Assembly: GCF_016545825.1 (NCBI RefSeq)
Contig: NC_052612.1
Location: 6,510,001-6,574,000, forward strand
From: Eucalyptus grandis
Lineage: Eukaryota; Streptophyta; Magnoliopsida; Myrtales; Myrtaceae
Direction: 5' to 3'
DNA: 64,000 bases
Below, one piece after another: positions 1 to 12,861 of the stretch. Position 1 is the first letter of the stretch, and each line of letters opens with the position of its first letter. The notes beneath the pieces are model-generated. The model was given only the letters and a program-made list of their open reading frames with translations. It had not been told where the DNA came from and ran no database searches. The translations under genes and the position numbers were made by a program.

Positions 1-143
1 ACCCATTTAAGACCCATTTATTTTAGTTCTTTTATTTTTAAAACCCATCAGGGTACCTTATTTCTCAAGGCCTGACCCATTAACGACCCATTTATGTTTA
101 AATGGGTCCATAAATGGGTTGCACGACCCATTTAACACCTCTA
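1..143. mobile_element. Truncated terminal end of a small inverted-repeat transposon
   Basis: The phrase gacccattta recurs several times in both orientations, and the block ends in gacccatttaacacctcta, which read in reverse resembles the terminus of common dicot hAT-type miniature elements. Only one end lies in the window, so neither the partner terminus nor a target duplication can be checked. The superfamily is an inference. Confidence 0.35.
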
Positions 144-589
144 CATATAATAAAGAAAGAGGACAAAAGGCATGGATCTCAAGCCCAAATGATACTTGTT
201 AGCATGCGAGAGATCTTTGAATGCAGACAACCTTGAGGGAGTCACTAAATTATTATTAAAATATTCTAATAGAACCCAATAGCTTAGACAAGCAAGCTTG
301 AGTGCGTGCGGATAATTCCTGCTTGACGAAATGCATGGTAGGTCGCGAATCGAGACTCGTCCCCATGCACATCCACTTCCTCAGCTAGTTGGCCGGTCGG
401 AGGAGGAAGCCATGGGTCGAGCACATCCTTCAGTAGCACATTTGAGTCTTTCAATAATGTCGACGTTTGTGTTATTTGTAGGGAAGAAAGAACATTCAAT
501 GGATGCTTCCCATCATTCTCTAGTGTCACTAATTTTACTGCTGACTCTGTTTCTTGAAAGAAGAACTAGTCAGGGTTTTGCTCACATCA

Positions 590-1545
590 TCAAGTTGTCC
601 ACAAATTCCAAATTTCTGTGATACTTTTAAAACAAACCACTTTTCATAATCTATACTTACTCTTCCTAAAAGTATTGTTAGATTTATTGAATGAATCCAA
701 ATTCGATTTGTTCATTGCCCCGTTTGGTTCGGCATTTAGAAGGGGCTTTCGGCCTCTAAAGGGGTTTGGGCAAAAGCGGGTGGTGTTTGGTTCAATATTT
801 TGGGACTTTGGGAGATGCAATTGCATCTCCAAGGGGCTTGAAGGGGCTTTTGGGAAATGGAGGGGAGAGGTCCATTGGGAAGTTGCATTTTCGGAATGCA
901 ACTTCTACCGTTCATCTTCACTGGAGAGAAGCCGATCGGAGGCCGACGACCGCCGGCCAAGGGGTCGCGCGCACGCCGGTAATGCGGCGGCGACTGCTGG
1001 CCAAGGGTCCCCCGACCCGGCGACCATCGCCGGACCTCGGCGACGGCCATCATCGGGGTCGCGTGACCCTAGGCGACGGTCGCCTGAGGTCGCGAGACCC
1101 AGGCGGCCAGATCCGGCCATCCGGCCGCCAGATCTGGTGGCCGGACTTCAAAAAGGAAAATATAATTTTTTTAAAAAATTTAATAAAAGTCATTTACAAA
1201 TACAAATTTTACCAAACGGTATTTTGGCCAAAGTTATATTTTAATGCAAATTTTACCAAACGGTATTTGCATTTCGTAAAAACCCCCTTCAGCTAAAGGT
1301 ATTTACATTTTGGCAAATGCATTCCCTAAAAGCCGAACCAAACGGGCCCATTAACTGCAGAGTTACTACTAATTTTATTTTTCAAAAAGAAGAATGAATC
1401 AAAGTCATGATCATAATATCAAGTCATGCCCAAATTCCAAATTTGAATGACACTCTAATACAAACTACTTTTCAAAACCTATGCTTGCAAGAATCCTATA
1501 AGTCCCGTTAGAATTATTTGAATGCAAATTATCGATCTGAGACCA
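590..1545. repeat. Imperfect direct repeat flanking the 0.72-1.35 kb element
   Basis: About 120 bp at 590-710 is repeated with substitutions at 1430-1545. Both copies contain aaattccaaattt, then a run like acaaac-acttttca, then a variant of gtta-gaattatttgaatg. The hAT-like element at 717-1348 lies between them. Bases 144-590 hold no recognisable gene. Confidence 0.55.
717..1348. mobile_element. hAT-like non-autonomous element with terminal inverted repeats
   Basis: The left end gccccgtttggttcgg pairs with the right end ccgaaccaaacgggcc as a near-perfect 16-bp inverted repeat. The centre (about 900-1140) is very GC-rich and the right third AT-rich. A 'catt' abuts both ends (713-716 and 1349-1352), too short to fix the superfamily. 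There is no transposase. Termini with cgtttggt are common in plant hAT miniature elements (family knowledge). Reading frames across it are incidental. Confidence 0.6.
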
Positions 1546-1599
1546 TTTGTACCCACGAAATTAGATTCAATCATCTAACTTACCAGGAGCCATGTAGCC

Positions 1600-2300
1600 A
1601 TAAGATCCAGCCACAAATAAGGCCGGAAACTCGCATGAACCGGAAAGCAGCAGCCCAGTCCGTCGAGCCCGAAACAGGGCATGGGCACAAAAAAGCGCGG
1701 TCGGCCGAGAGTCCCTACCCAGCTTGCGGCGTTGGACAACGGACGAGCTCGATAGATCGGGCTACGTCCGTCCACCTCGCCGTCTCCTAGCCGGGATCCT
1801 CGGGAAGCCGACCCCGAATCGGGAAAAACCAAGACGGCCCGAATGGGGACCTTATCATGGCCTCGAAGTGGACAAGGAGCAGCGGCGGATCATCAGTTTT
1901 GGTTCGGAAGTGGAGGCCAACAGCGGCTCTCTCAGTCGTGTTCTCTCTCTCAACTCACGGTCTCTCTTTCGCAACCTCTCTCCTCGGATCCGAATCCCTC
2001 TCACCTCGTACTTGGCTGAGAAGGCCGGTCGGCGGAGGCGCTTCGGCCGCCGGTCCTTAGCGCGCCGACCGGCCCCCCTTGGCTGAACCAGCATCACATC
2101 ACCCGTCGCCTGCAGCGCCGCCTGCTCTGCTCCTACTGCTGCGGCCGTCCTCGCTAGCGTGAGGAAGAAGCGGGAAGGAGGAAGGAGGGGCCGGGCCGTG
2201 GTGAGAAGCACAAGCAGAGTGGGCCCTAGGCCCACTCCGGGAAGAAAGGAGAAAAGAGGGGGGGCTAAGGCGAGGGCCCAGCCGCCGTGGGCCCTTTTTT
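1600..2300. other. GC-rich unclassified block, possibly an old LTR piece
   Basis: The base composition jumps to GC-rich, with runs such as gggcccacggcgg on the minus strand. That resembles the GC-rich part of the Tat-like LTRs seen later at 36.4 kb, 52.2 kb and 61 kb. No primer site, polypurine tract or terminal repeat was found, and no reading frame carries a recognisable domain. The LTR origin is a weak inference. Confidence 0.25.
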
Positions 2301-2326
2301 TATAAATAATATTAAATAGGGTTAAA

Positions 2327-2640
2327 TAAGAGAAAATAAAACTTAAAATGCAAATAATATTAATGCTTATATGATGTGAAAATCGTCTTTATTAGGGTCA
2401 AATTGATTCCAAATTTTTTATATAATTTCAATTTTAGATGTTTAGTCAAAAATTTAAGTATCAATAAATATAAATCTCAAACTCCAAGAATAAAAATAAA
2501 AAAGAAAAGAATTAAAGAAGAGACAAGTGCGGGTTGCACCTTTATCCCATCATGTGACTGAACTTGTTTACGAAAGTAATAATTCAACGAACATCACGTG
2601 CTCTAGCTTTAATTATATTATTGTGGGCCTTATTTCTCCG
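2327..2640. repeat. Segment duplicated at 54188-54880
   Basis: The stretch starting agagaaaataaaac and running through ttaatgcttatatgatgtg to the 'acatcac...ctctagctttaatt' motif recurs almost unchanged at 54188-54450 plus 54830-54880. The second copy is interrupted by a foldback element. This makes it part of the mosaic copy C. No coding content was recognised. Confidence 0.8.
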
Positions 2641-4464
2641 CCATGCATCCCACGTTGAAGTCATCCTTTAATGTTACATATATGAATGAATCGAAATTTG
2701 TCTATATGTTATACGTAGTGACACCTGTAATGTAGTGTGGCTCTTTTGATGGGACAAATTTCCCCACATCACCAATTACCTCTTATTAGGACAAGTTCTT
2801 TCAAGGAAGGATCCTATGCTTTTCTTTTCTTTTTTAATAATATCGATGTTGTTGTCGGTGACGTGTTCCATTTCCAAATTAATTGGAATATATCATTTTA
2901 AATAGAACATATCTCTACTTTAAATGGGAGTATGAGTTTCAAAAACCTATGATAGATTATTATCAATAGTCACACAAGAATAACATGCCAGTTGATGCTA
3001 CGGCGTGACACATAATAAATAAAGGCAAAAAGCCAAATTTTAGTAAAACAATTTCGAAACCGAATGTTGAGATTATTTATTGACATGGACATCAACCTAT
3101 AGCATCTCCTTTTACTAATGAATAGGGCTTGGATTAAATAATCAACCTAGTGATAGTCTAAAATAGCTCTTTTTGCCTTCCTCCTCTAGCTTTGGACATC
3201 AACTTTATTTATTTTTTAATTTACTTGGAATCTTATTTGGTAAAATCATAAAGAAGTAACTATATAAATTAATCCTAGTTAGGATCTTCCTACATTTCTA
3301 CATGGGTAGGTATTTAAATGATCAATGAGAGAGAGAGAGAGAGAGATTATATATAGATCATAATTCAAAGAGACAATCTACTATCTTAATGATGATGATG
3401 ATAATTGTATAAAATTGCGAGGAGCAGAATTTTTTTGGCCTGGTAGAGTCTATAAAAAACTACACAATACATCGGGATGATCATTAGATGAGAGTGCATG
3501 TTTAGAACGATGAAAATCATTTTGTAGGGTATAGATCTACCAAATTGTTCAAACATTGTTTTAATGGTTTTCGTTGGATGAAAGAATCTTCCTCTAACAC
3601 ATGATTTACTTAATTTAATCAGTCCAAGAGAGAGATACACCACCCACGTGCCCCATAAGCAATGGGGAATTTGTCTAATATGTTATGATTGTACAATCTC
3701 GTTTGCTCTTTTAATAAATATAAGTTATTGTACAATCAATGAATTCAGATCTAATGTTATTAAGACATTTCACGTGTGCACATGTGGTTTTGGTCTAATA
3801 GATCAAACCAACATACAATGTCAACTCAGACAGACATTTTTGGTCGTTCACTCTTCCTTGATAAAAATCCCTTTGAAGGCCAATTGTCTGATAGCCCTTG
3901 ATACTTGACACCCTAAAGTTTACTTAGCAAAGGTTCAATAAGTCGGGTTTTGGAAGGGTCATCAGGAGTATTACAGGTCGGAACGGGTAGAACAAGGATC
4001 TCTGTAAAGTTAACCACCTTGCTGGAGTTGCATTTGATGAATGAATTGTTCCCAACTGAAATTCTTTTAGAGCATATGTTAACAAGACAATCGCAAAATT
4101 GTCGTCAAATAAAGCGCCCGGGCCAAAAGCGGATTGATCACTATGATTTTTGGATTGAAGTGCTGAAAAAGCTTGGTTGAGAGCTAATTGGGAGATAGAG
4201 AGAGCTCAAACTTTAGGATAAGCAATTTTGTGGCTAATAATAGAAGCTACAAAAGGTTTTGGCCACTCACACACGTGCCAGGTCTGCTCTCACGTGCATG
4301 CGGACCCTGGTCTGTGTCTAGGCCTCTCAAATCTCTCTCTCCTATTCTTCAATCTCCACTTTCCGTCACCCATTAATCCCATCTTCCTCGCTGACATGAA
4401 GTCATTAACATTCGATTTGATCCCCAGAAAGAGAAATCAACGCTTATCGCATGAATCGGAAGCA
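2641..4464. other. Intergenic AT-rich DNA with a GA microsatellite
   Basis: No gene was recognised. There is a (GA)n microsatellite of about ten units at 3327-3346. A weak 76-codon frame at 3950-4180 has no family features, no splice context and stops on both sides, so it is not called. Confidence 0.5.
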
Positions 4465-4478
4465 AATACTATGGAATC

Positions 4479-4716
4479 GGGATCCAACCGCGAGCAGCTG
4501 CGTTGGTTTAGAGTCTCTCCCTCATCGCCAAGGTCGAGAGTTCGAAACCCACGTTTGCCAATGCATTATAAGTAGAGGGTCATGGTGTTAGAATTCTATG
4601 CTAGTCTCCCTTGAGGTATTGATGGGTCCGAATGTGCCACCGGGCGCTACTAGGGCTCCCCTGCCCCCCGCATAAAGGGTTCGGCGGATCCTCAGTTATC
4701 AAAAAAAAAAAAAAAA
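4479..4716 (+). mobile_element. tRNA-related SINE retroposon with 14-bp target duplication
   Basis: A 238-bp unit ends in an A run (4701-4718) and is bracketed by the same 14 bases, aatactatggaatc, at 4465-4478 and 4717-4730. Inside it, gagttcgaaaccc matches an RNA polymerase III B box, and cagctgcgttggtttagag upstream is a plausible degenerate A box. Head, internal promoter, poly(A) tail and long target duplication together are diagnostic of a SINE moved by LINE machinery. The family is not identified. Confidence 0.85.
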
Positions 4717-4730
4717 AATACTATGGAATC

Positions 4731-5479
4731 AGTGTCCCATGATGTTGATCTTATATAATAACATCTTTGTATCGGTTACATACATTAAGTGCAAATAAAG
4801 TGTAATTATACTATCATATTTTCGTTAATTCACCTCTTCGATCCAATATTATTTGTTGACGTTACCCTTAAAAAATCAGGACATGACATCCTCCTTAGTT
4901 GATTGATATATGACAAGGGTCGACAAAAAAGACAGCATCTAAGTTAACAATTTGGGAAGATTAACGTTTGTGATGGAGGGTGTTGACTTATTACGTGGCA
5001 GAATCTTTCCAACATCGTACAATTAAGCTGTCAAGCAAACTTTTTCGCCTTCTGTTTTTCAAGAAACAAACAATCACAAGTTTTTAAAGACCAAATGCCC
5101 ATTTAGTTGATGGAATACGGAAAAGTTTTCCATATTTCAATATTTATATGGTAGAAAATTATTCAATCTACCGGAAGTGTTTCCTGTGGATTGAAAATAA
5201 TAAATTTATATTTGGAAAAAAAAAACTTCTGTTTACGGTAAGAAATCATTTTTCCTAATTTTTTGCTAATTCTTATCGATTAAATTAGCCTAAATTATAC
5301 TTTATTAACGCATATTAGTGGATTCACTTGCTATCAAACACCATAAAATTAATTTTTCTCCAACATGTTTTGGCACGAACGAACACCAGAAAATTATTTA
5401 CTTTTTCTTGAATTAAATTTTTTGAAAATACTTTTCAGTGATAAATTTTCGCTAAAATAGGCGAATCCAAGCGACATTT
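4731..5479. other. Intergenic AT-rich DNA, nothing recognised
   Basis: No frame with family features, no terminal repeats and no RNA gene could be seen here. Confidence 0.4.
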
Positions 5480-5493
5480 TTGTTAACCCTATC

Positions 5494-5524
<31 letters not shown>

Positions 5525-6760
5525 TTGCTCTTTCTTCGCCAATTGTACAAAAGGCAAAAAATATAAGGATTAATATCTTAAAAAACCCCAAACTGGTATA
5601 CCTGTGACAAATTTACCCCAAGCTAGTTTTTTTTTTTACCACCAAAAACTCCAAACTGGTACACATGTAACAAATTTACTCTCCATTAGCTTCTGTTCGA
5701 TTTTTCCGTTAACCTTGTTAACGTGGCAAGCCATGCGAAAATTCATAGTTTAATACTATTAAAAAACCAAAACTAGTATATTTATAACAAATTTACCCCA
5801 AATTGATATATTCACGACAAATTTACTCTAAATTAATTTTTCGATCATAAAAAACCTAAATTGGTACACTTGCGGCACATTTACCCTCTTTCAATTTTCC
5901 CAAATTTGATTGAGTTGTGATGTCCAATCAATTTTATTTTCGGATTACTCTAACACTGTCTCCATATCATTAATACTTGATTTTTTTCTTTTTATTGAAA
6001 TCATTATTAGAAAACTATTCAAAGACTACCAAATGTGCACTTCATTATATATGAAATACTATCAAAAAAAAAAAAAAACAAAGCTTTACAAATCAAATAT
6101 TAATGATACGGAGGCAATGTTAGAGTAATCCGGAAAATAAAATTAATTAGACATTACAATTCGGTCAAATTTGGGAAAATTGAAAGAGGGTAAATGTGCA
6201 GCACGTGTACCAATTTAGGTTTTTTATGATTGAAAAAAATTAATTTAAAGTAAATTTGTCGTAAATATATCAATTTAAGGTAAAATTTTCATAAATATAC
6301 CAATTTGGGGGTAAATTTGTTATAAATATACCAGTTTGAAATTTAATGGTATTAAACTTATGAATTTCCACATGGCTTTGCCTAACGGCAAAATCGAACG
6401 GAAACTAACAAATGATAGATTTGTCACATGTATACTAATTTGAGGTTTTTAGTGGTCAAAAAATAATTTTGGGTAAATTTGTCACAAGTATACTAATTTG
6501 AGATTTTTTAGGGTATTAACCCAAAATATCATTGAGTTTCGCCGGTAATTAAGCATCGAAAGTAGCTTTATTCTCTCTCTCTCTCTGAGCTGCTCTTTCT
6601 TCGTCAACTATACAAAAGGCCAAAAAATATAATTGAGTTTCACGAGCAATTATGCACCTCTCTCTCTCTCTGCTGCAGCTCTTTTTTCGCCAGCTGTACA
6701 AAAGGCCAAAAAATGTAATTGACTTTCACCAGGAATTATGCGAGAGAATATTCGCTACGT
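5480..6760. repeat. Tandem ~100-bp units led by CT microsatellites
   Basis: Three units each contain a (CT)n run, then gctcttt-cttcg-caa, then tacaaaaggccaaaaaatat, then aattgagtttca. They lie at about 5490-5566 (continuing at 6523-6570), 6571-6655 and 6656-6750. The first unit is split by the foldback element at 5567-6522. Confidence 0.75.
5567..6522. mobile_element. Foldback element, 956 bp, nearly all inverted repeat
   Basis: The left arm from ggattaatatcttaaaaaa is mirrored by the right arm ending ttttttagggtattaaccc. The pairing continues inward through blocks like ttggtacacttgcggcaca to the palindromic ggattactctaacactg / cagtgttagagtaatcc-type pair around 5940 and 6115, leaving a loop of about 110 bp. 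An AT-rich target of about 7 bp (aaaatat) is present at both flanks. The target is reconstructed from the intact neighbouring tandem units. There is no coding capacity. Confidence 0.8.
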
Positions 6761-7853
6761 CTGCTACTCCAGGCTGGCAAATAAGAAGGCACTCAAATTG
6801 CGCCACATGCCCCACGTGAGCCCACGTTGTCAGGCCAATTTCCTATGAAGAGAAGAGAAGCCCGCGTTCTCAGGTAATTTTGAAATATGTTTGGCTCTTC
6901 CTCTTGAGAGAGAGAGAGAGCACGCGTTCTCTCTCCCCTGTTCTCCCGGCTCCCTCTCTCTTTTGCGCCCGACTCTCTCTCCCTCCGACCCCTCGTCCGA
7001 CGCCCCCGACTGACGCACCATCGCGCCCGATCGACGGACCACTGTGCAGCCTTTCTTTACTGTTCAGGTTTTGTTGCTTTGATTTCTTGACTCATGGCTT
7101 CTGTCCTATGATATGCTTCATGTGCTACCATGTTCTGTTAGATCTGGGTTTTGGCGACGGTTTTCCTGTCTTATGGGATCGGACTCTTTTAAGGATACTC
7201 GAACATCATTGTTTTGTTGCTTTCTAAACTATGCATGCACATTCAAACATCACATGGCTTTTTGTAATTGCATTTAGCTTGATATAAGAATGTTTAATTC
7301 CTTGGATTAGCTAACTTTGATCTGCATTTGGTTACTGCTAATTCTGCCTCACCCCAGCTTCTAGATTGCCCTTAGAAATCTGGTCATCTTTAGTTTGTTG
7401 TGAGCATAATTTGAATTTGCAGCCCACCCAAAAGAGAAAACCTTACATGTTCACAGCGAAAATTCTAAGTCAATTAAAGTGAGAATTTGCAGACTATCAA
7501 GAAAAAGTTGATTTTTCACAAAAGTGCTATTAAGTTATAAATAAGTCATATGGAAATCAGGTAATACTTTTTTTTTATCAATAATTTTTTAACACTTACC
7601 AATTCTTTCATGAATTTATCCGCTTGAAAAATATCCGTTTGTTTTAAAATGGAGTAGTAAAGTCGTCCCTGTGACGTATGAGAGTTAATTGCTTTTTTAA
7701 CAATTTGCGTCTGGATGGCCTCTTCACTAAACAAGACGTCTTCTTGTAAATGGTGTAATTATGACCTTTTGGGTGTCGAATTGTCGTGATCATAATTATT
7801 ATTACTTTTTGACCAAGATCATGTGTTCTACGTTAGTCCAATTCTAAGGAAAT
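6761..7853. other. Intergenic, with a GC-rich pyrimidine tract at 6900-7050
   Basis: Bases 6900-7050 are rich in ctctctccc and cccgac runs and could be an untranslated first exon or promoter of a lost plant gene. However, no downstream exon with a recognisable domain follows before 7.85 kb. Bases 7230-7853 are plain AT-rich DNA. Confidence 0.3.
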
Positions 7854-9530
7854 TTGTTACCCCCGTAACGGGGGGTGAATTGATTTTTCAAGATATTAAA
7901 AATCAATTTTGTAAAACCTACCCCTATAAAAATTGTGCTTCTACTACCAAGTATACTAGCAATTTAAACAGGACAAACTAAAAAGTTTAGAGAAAGAAAA
8001 ATTGCAAAATAAGAATTATGAAAGTTCGATTTGGGTATACATACTCCTCTTTCTAGCTCTAATAGCCCAAATAGACTGAACTCTACCAGCTATGCCAAGA
8101 GTACAAATACCATCTTGTTTGGAAAATTACTCAATCGGTCTTAAATTTTTCAATTTTGCAAATTTAGTCTTAAACATTTGTGTGAAATTTCAAATATATT
8201 CCATTCAGTCATTTTTCGCCCAAAATTTCTGATGTGACAATATTGTTGGCTGTCCTATGTAGCACACCACAATACCCATGATTTTCAACTAAAATTGCCG
8301 AAAATACTAGATTGAAATTTCACACGAAAGTTTAGTTAATGACTAAACTAGTATCCATAAAATAAGTCTAGGATTGATTAGACAATTACTCCTATCTTGT
8401 TATAAGTGTAGAACTTGCTGCCACAGAGAACTTGACTTCCTTCTACAGCATTCCCATTGTACACTAAGTAACTTTGTAACCTCCAATAGCCATTCTCACA
8501 CCTTGTTCACACAATACAAAGGTCCTTTTATAAATTGTAAACCACACCTCCGACTGTTTACAAAGAGTCCATTGTACATTTTATCTCTTTCCTAGACAAA
8601 TATTGTTCACTCTAAGTATGTACAACCACCCTTTTCACATGTTTACGAATGGGTTTGTCCCTCTTGCTAATACTTAGAAACAACACTAAAATGGGTATTA
8701 CAAGTTTATGAAAGACACGAACTCAAAAGTCTCCCAATAATACTTAAATTCCCTTGTAGTAGTTATATCTATCTAATCTTCAATTAAAAAAAGAAAAATC
8801 TCAGCAAAATTCCTTAAAAACACATGTATAAAACCATGTTACAATCTAGGCCATCAATCTGATCTTCTATTAATGCAGGTTTTAATCATATTGTTTCACC
8901 AACCTTCTAAGCGAATTAATCCCTTTTTTTTTTTTTTTTTTTTTTGCATAACTAATCTTGGGATGTCACATTTTATTGCTATGACTTGGGGCTTTGATTT
9001 AGAAACTCCAATAGTCATGAAATCTATCCATGGAGAGCGCCCGCTAAAAAATTCTGACTGCTTTGGATAGTTTGGTTCTACACCTTTCCTCCAGCAGCTT
9101 TCCTGACATGGTAAAATCTTACTTATGTACCTGTAAAATCCGAACCAAGCTTCTATATGGTTTAAACATGAACATTTGCACACTTAAATGAATTCTTTAA
9201 ATCCTTGGGTTAAATTTTGATATTATCATAATCCTTTTAGTATATTTTCCAAGCAGTTTCTCCTTTTTCGACAATGACAAACCTATACCATTCATTCAAT
9301 AAGAGTGAGTTATGCACATAAGCATGCATATTCTGCAGAACTATCTAACTGTAAAATCAGAGATGATTCATGCATGCTTCTACATGCGACATTTTAATAG
9401 ACCATACAAATATGTCTGCAAAACATAATAAACTCCCCTTAATATGTACACATAGTGTGATACTCCCCCTGAGTATGTGCTTCTCCCCCTTCTTGTTTCT
9501 TAAAAAAGCAATAACATCATATGCCCAGGG
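7854..9530 (-). mobile_element. Decayed copia (SIRE-like) LTR and 3' untranslated remnant
   Basis: Read on the minus strand, this stretch has repeated purine-rich gggggag motifs (complement of 9464-9495). It then has a 'tttgtcattgtcgaaaaagg' motif near 9262-9285 like the SIRE-type polypurine region, and an end motif caattcaccccccgttacg near 7865-7880. These are family-level resemblances; no protein remains. A short MULE-type element (8120-8392) sits inside. The part after 8695 is duplicated at 28616. The lineage is tentative. Confidence 0.35.
8120..8392. mobile_element. Mutator-type miniature element M1 (273 bp)
   Basis: Its termini tggaaaattactc and gacaattactcc are inverted. The flanks catcttgtt (8111-8119) and tatcttgtt (8393-8401) are a 9-bp target duplication with one mismatch. 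Phrases such as 'aaatttagtc-taaac' are shared with the longer elements at 13694, 15145 and 49186, so it is a short relative of that family. Confidence 0.75.
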
Positions 9531-12045
9531 ATGAAAACCATATAAGCAAAAGCATTCATTTATTTATATATAGAATTGTTCTACAAAGCATATTCCAGAA
9601 AAATTAATATAAAGGTGAACATTAACCAAAAGATCACAAACACCGATTTCATCCATCAAGCTAGAAACGTATTATTATCAAAAGGTTTATTCAGAATATG
9701 AGCGAATTGCATATCGATACTAACAAATCCTTTTCATTGATTCATGTTGTGCTGTGGCTACCATAATTAAATAAATAAATAAATAAATAAAAAAAAGAAT
9801 CATATGAAAGAGTCTCTCTTCTTGAAGTTTGACCTAGTTCGAGCTCCTCAAAATGGAAGCCACCCCATTAATTAGCACAACTCATCGTTTAGGGTTAAAT
9901 CTTTTATTAGAAATCCAAAATTTAGGCAGTTGAATACTTGGCCGATTAGTAAAGAAAGACTTACCGATTGCTTAACAATGTTGCAATTACACTTATTTTC
10001 AAATCCTTACATTAATGATGACACGTCCTTATATCTCAATAAGGGCCATTGACTTGACTAAGAAATTTATGCCATGAGGTTTAGTACACAGCTGACTAGA
10101 TTATTCTGAAGAATTTGATTCCGTTGAATACTCGAAACACAGAAATCTGACTAATTGGAGTATGAATTATTGAAACCGCAACAACAATTGAGTAGAAATG
10201 TAAAAGAGACTTAGGGTTGATGCCTAATTATATATCGAAATACCATGGGTTTGACATATAGACCTCCTTGTCAAAGCCCTGTATGCTATTGGAAATATGT
10301 ATACGTAGTAGGCGTATTTTGTGGGCTACTACATGGTACACTTGTTTTATATTTTAAGTTTCAATGGGTCAGTTTTGTCTACTGGTAATATTTTCCTCCA
10401 ATCATACTTTCAATTAACAAGTCAAAGATTATGGACATTATCGATATGCAAATTCAATCAAAATAAAATACGAGTGATGTTAATATTTGTGTGATCCATC
10501 AATGAAAGTTATGGCTAAAAAGAGTTCATCCAGCTAGAGCCTTACATCTGCAAATAGAGATAAAATAAATTTAGAATTCTATCCGTGAACTTTTACATCA
10601 TTGACTACGGTTGCTAACAAGCATTTTCATTGCAAAATTTGACCATTTTTGGATGGCTTTTGGATTATCGATGTTGATTACATAATTATGCCGTGATTCA
10701 ATTTTGTCATGTTTAGATTTAATTTTCTTACATTTATTTGAATCTAAGTTACTATTATTGCACATGATCTAAGCTCCAACAATATTCTTACATGACATTT
10801 TTTGCTTGTCAATCATGTGACTTTAACGATGTTGTAAATTAAATCAATTACACATAAAAAGTTTCAGTCAATAATTGACACAAATAGTAGTAGTGGACCG
10901 ACCACATAACATTAGGTTGGCAGTGCAAAATCTAATTTCAAGAGATCAATAGCATAACTGCAGCAAATATCAAACTTTAGGACCGTGAATGAAATTTCTC
11001 GGTGTTAAAAAATAATTTTTCTTCTCTTGTCGCCGCCACGGAGAAAATCTTTTAGCACCGCCACTGGAAAAAAGGATCGTGGTTTTCTTCCATCACAAAT
11101 TTGATTGGCGAGTTATCAAAATCTGAAGAATCATCCTAGAGACCGATTCAAGGACAGCAGTTGATCTACTAGTTGGCAAGATTACAGAGTCGTCGATGCC
11201 AGATTGGACGGTGAAAACCAACACAGCCCGTGAAGGCAAAACGTGCAACGATTGATAAGCCAATGCAGCGTTCTTTTAGAGACCAGATTTAGTTATTCAC
11301 TTAAGTTTATCTACGGGGCTTCAATTTGTACTTTTAGGAGATAAAAGTGGGTGTTCGGGACTTTGCATATGAGATGTGTTAGAAATTAAACCGAATTAAT
11401 AAATGTCCTCAATCGGCTACAAGTTGCTGATGTCAATGGAGAAGTTACTGATATTAATGGTTGTCAATGCCGATAGTCCAGAATTTGATACTGATGATTT
11501 TGTTTGGTGAGTGATACGGATGACTGTCCAATGCTCGAGTTGATTAGATTCTTTATTGTAGCGTTGTTTTTGAGAAGTCTGTTCGTATTTTTATTTAATG
11601 ACTGTTCATGTTCCTAAGTGTAATCAATGTTTTGTAAGTTCTTAGGATTTTATCACCTCATAACATTACCTATATTTATGAGTTATTTAGTTTAAGAGTT
11701 ATGTGTGAAGCGTACAAAAGTCGAGTCTTGTAATTGTTTTCGATAAGGTGAAAAAAAGGTGAAATAAACAAAAAGGATATCTGTCTCCTTCTCTTTTTTG
11801 TGTTGTGTCAATGAGTGTTTCAGCTTTAAATTATCCCATCAAGATATAGCCTATATTTGTCTTTTACAAAAACTCGATATTTTCTAGTTTTGATGCCATA
11901 TGAAATTATGAAGGAGCACTATTAGTTATTATAGAAGTTTAGATAATTAGATGGATGCATTATTCAATACTTAATTGATATAATGTCTCTTTCACGACCC
12001 ATGTTCCTTTTCAACAACTAGATTACTTTGCACAGCTTGGGCTCA
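9531..12045. other. Upstream region of the ankyrin gene, no gene recognised
   Basis: This is AT-rich DNA with an (AATA)n microsatellite near 9768-9795. The last kilobase presumably includes the promoter and 5' leader of the ankyrin gene, because it is conserved in segment B up to the start codon. No TATA box is convincing enough to call. Confidence 0.4.
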
Positions 12046-12861
12046 ATGGACGGAGAGCTGTCTATAGAAGTGGAGGATGGTGGAATGAACAACTCGATCG
12101 CAGAGGAGGTAAAGAAGGATGAAAGAGGACCTTTAACGGAAGTGTCAGATGATGAAAGGGATTCTGAAGAAGAAATCTGGAGAGGTCGACGGGAGATAAT
12201 GAATAATGCATTGGCGGCTTCCGCGGGGGGACAAGATCCGGCAAAAGCTTACGAATATGCTCGAAAACTGGGGAGTGTCATCGATGGCGGCGAGTTTGAC
12301 GTTTCCTTTCCATGATCAATCGTTTAAATGATCCATTGTTGCGGGACATCGATTGGTCTGCCGTTTTAAATTACCGATTTGCAATTAACGGAATCACTGC
12401 TCCAAATCGCAGCAGCAACCGGAGAACGACGACATCCTAAGGCTTCTGGTTGATTATGTTGGTGAAACCTCATAACCGCCCAAGATGATCGTGGAAATAC
12501 CCCACTCCACTGGGTCGCTTGGTTGGGGGATCTACTGGCGCTGCAGAGATGTTGATTCAGCCGGGCAAGAGGCCTCCCAACGTCGAGGACAAGAACCTCT
12601 TGAGGATGAAGAACAAACGTGGAAACACCGCTTTGCACAGAGCCGTGCTCAGATGTCACGCGGACTTGGTGCGCTATTTGTTGAGCAAAGATTTGGAGCC
12701 CGTGTACTGGAAGAACGCGAGTGAGAAATCTCCCCTGTACCTAGCCCTCGAGACTAAAGACTCCGCAATACATGAGGCTTTATTTTCACACTCATTGGAA
12801 CCATCAAAAATAGAAGGCTTGCCGCCCATTCAAGGTGCCCTTGTACATCAATTAGGCTTGG
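12046..12861 (+). pseudogene. Ankyrin gene copy A, exon 1 (broken)
   Basis: The start ATG at 12046 lies at the same place as the ATG of copy B (47635) and opens the acidic leader ending EEEIWRG. The frame is lost after GGEFDV (about 12295), where copy B continues in frame, and shifts again near 12395 and 12430-12470. From about 12519 the frame reads ankyrin repeats with NTALHRAV and SPLYLALE. The donor is gtacgt at 12862, leaving one base of a split codon (phase 1), which fits the next exon. Confidence 0.8.
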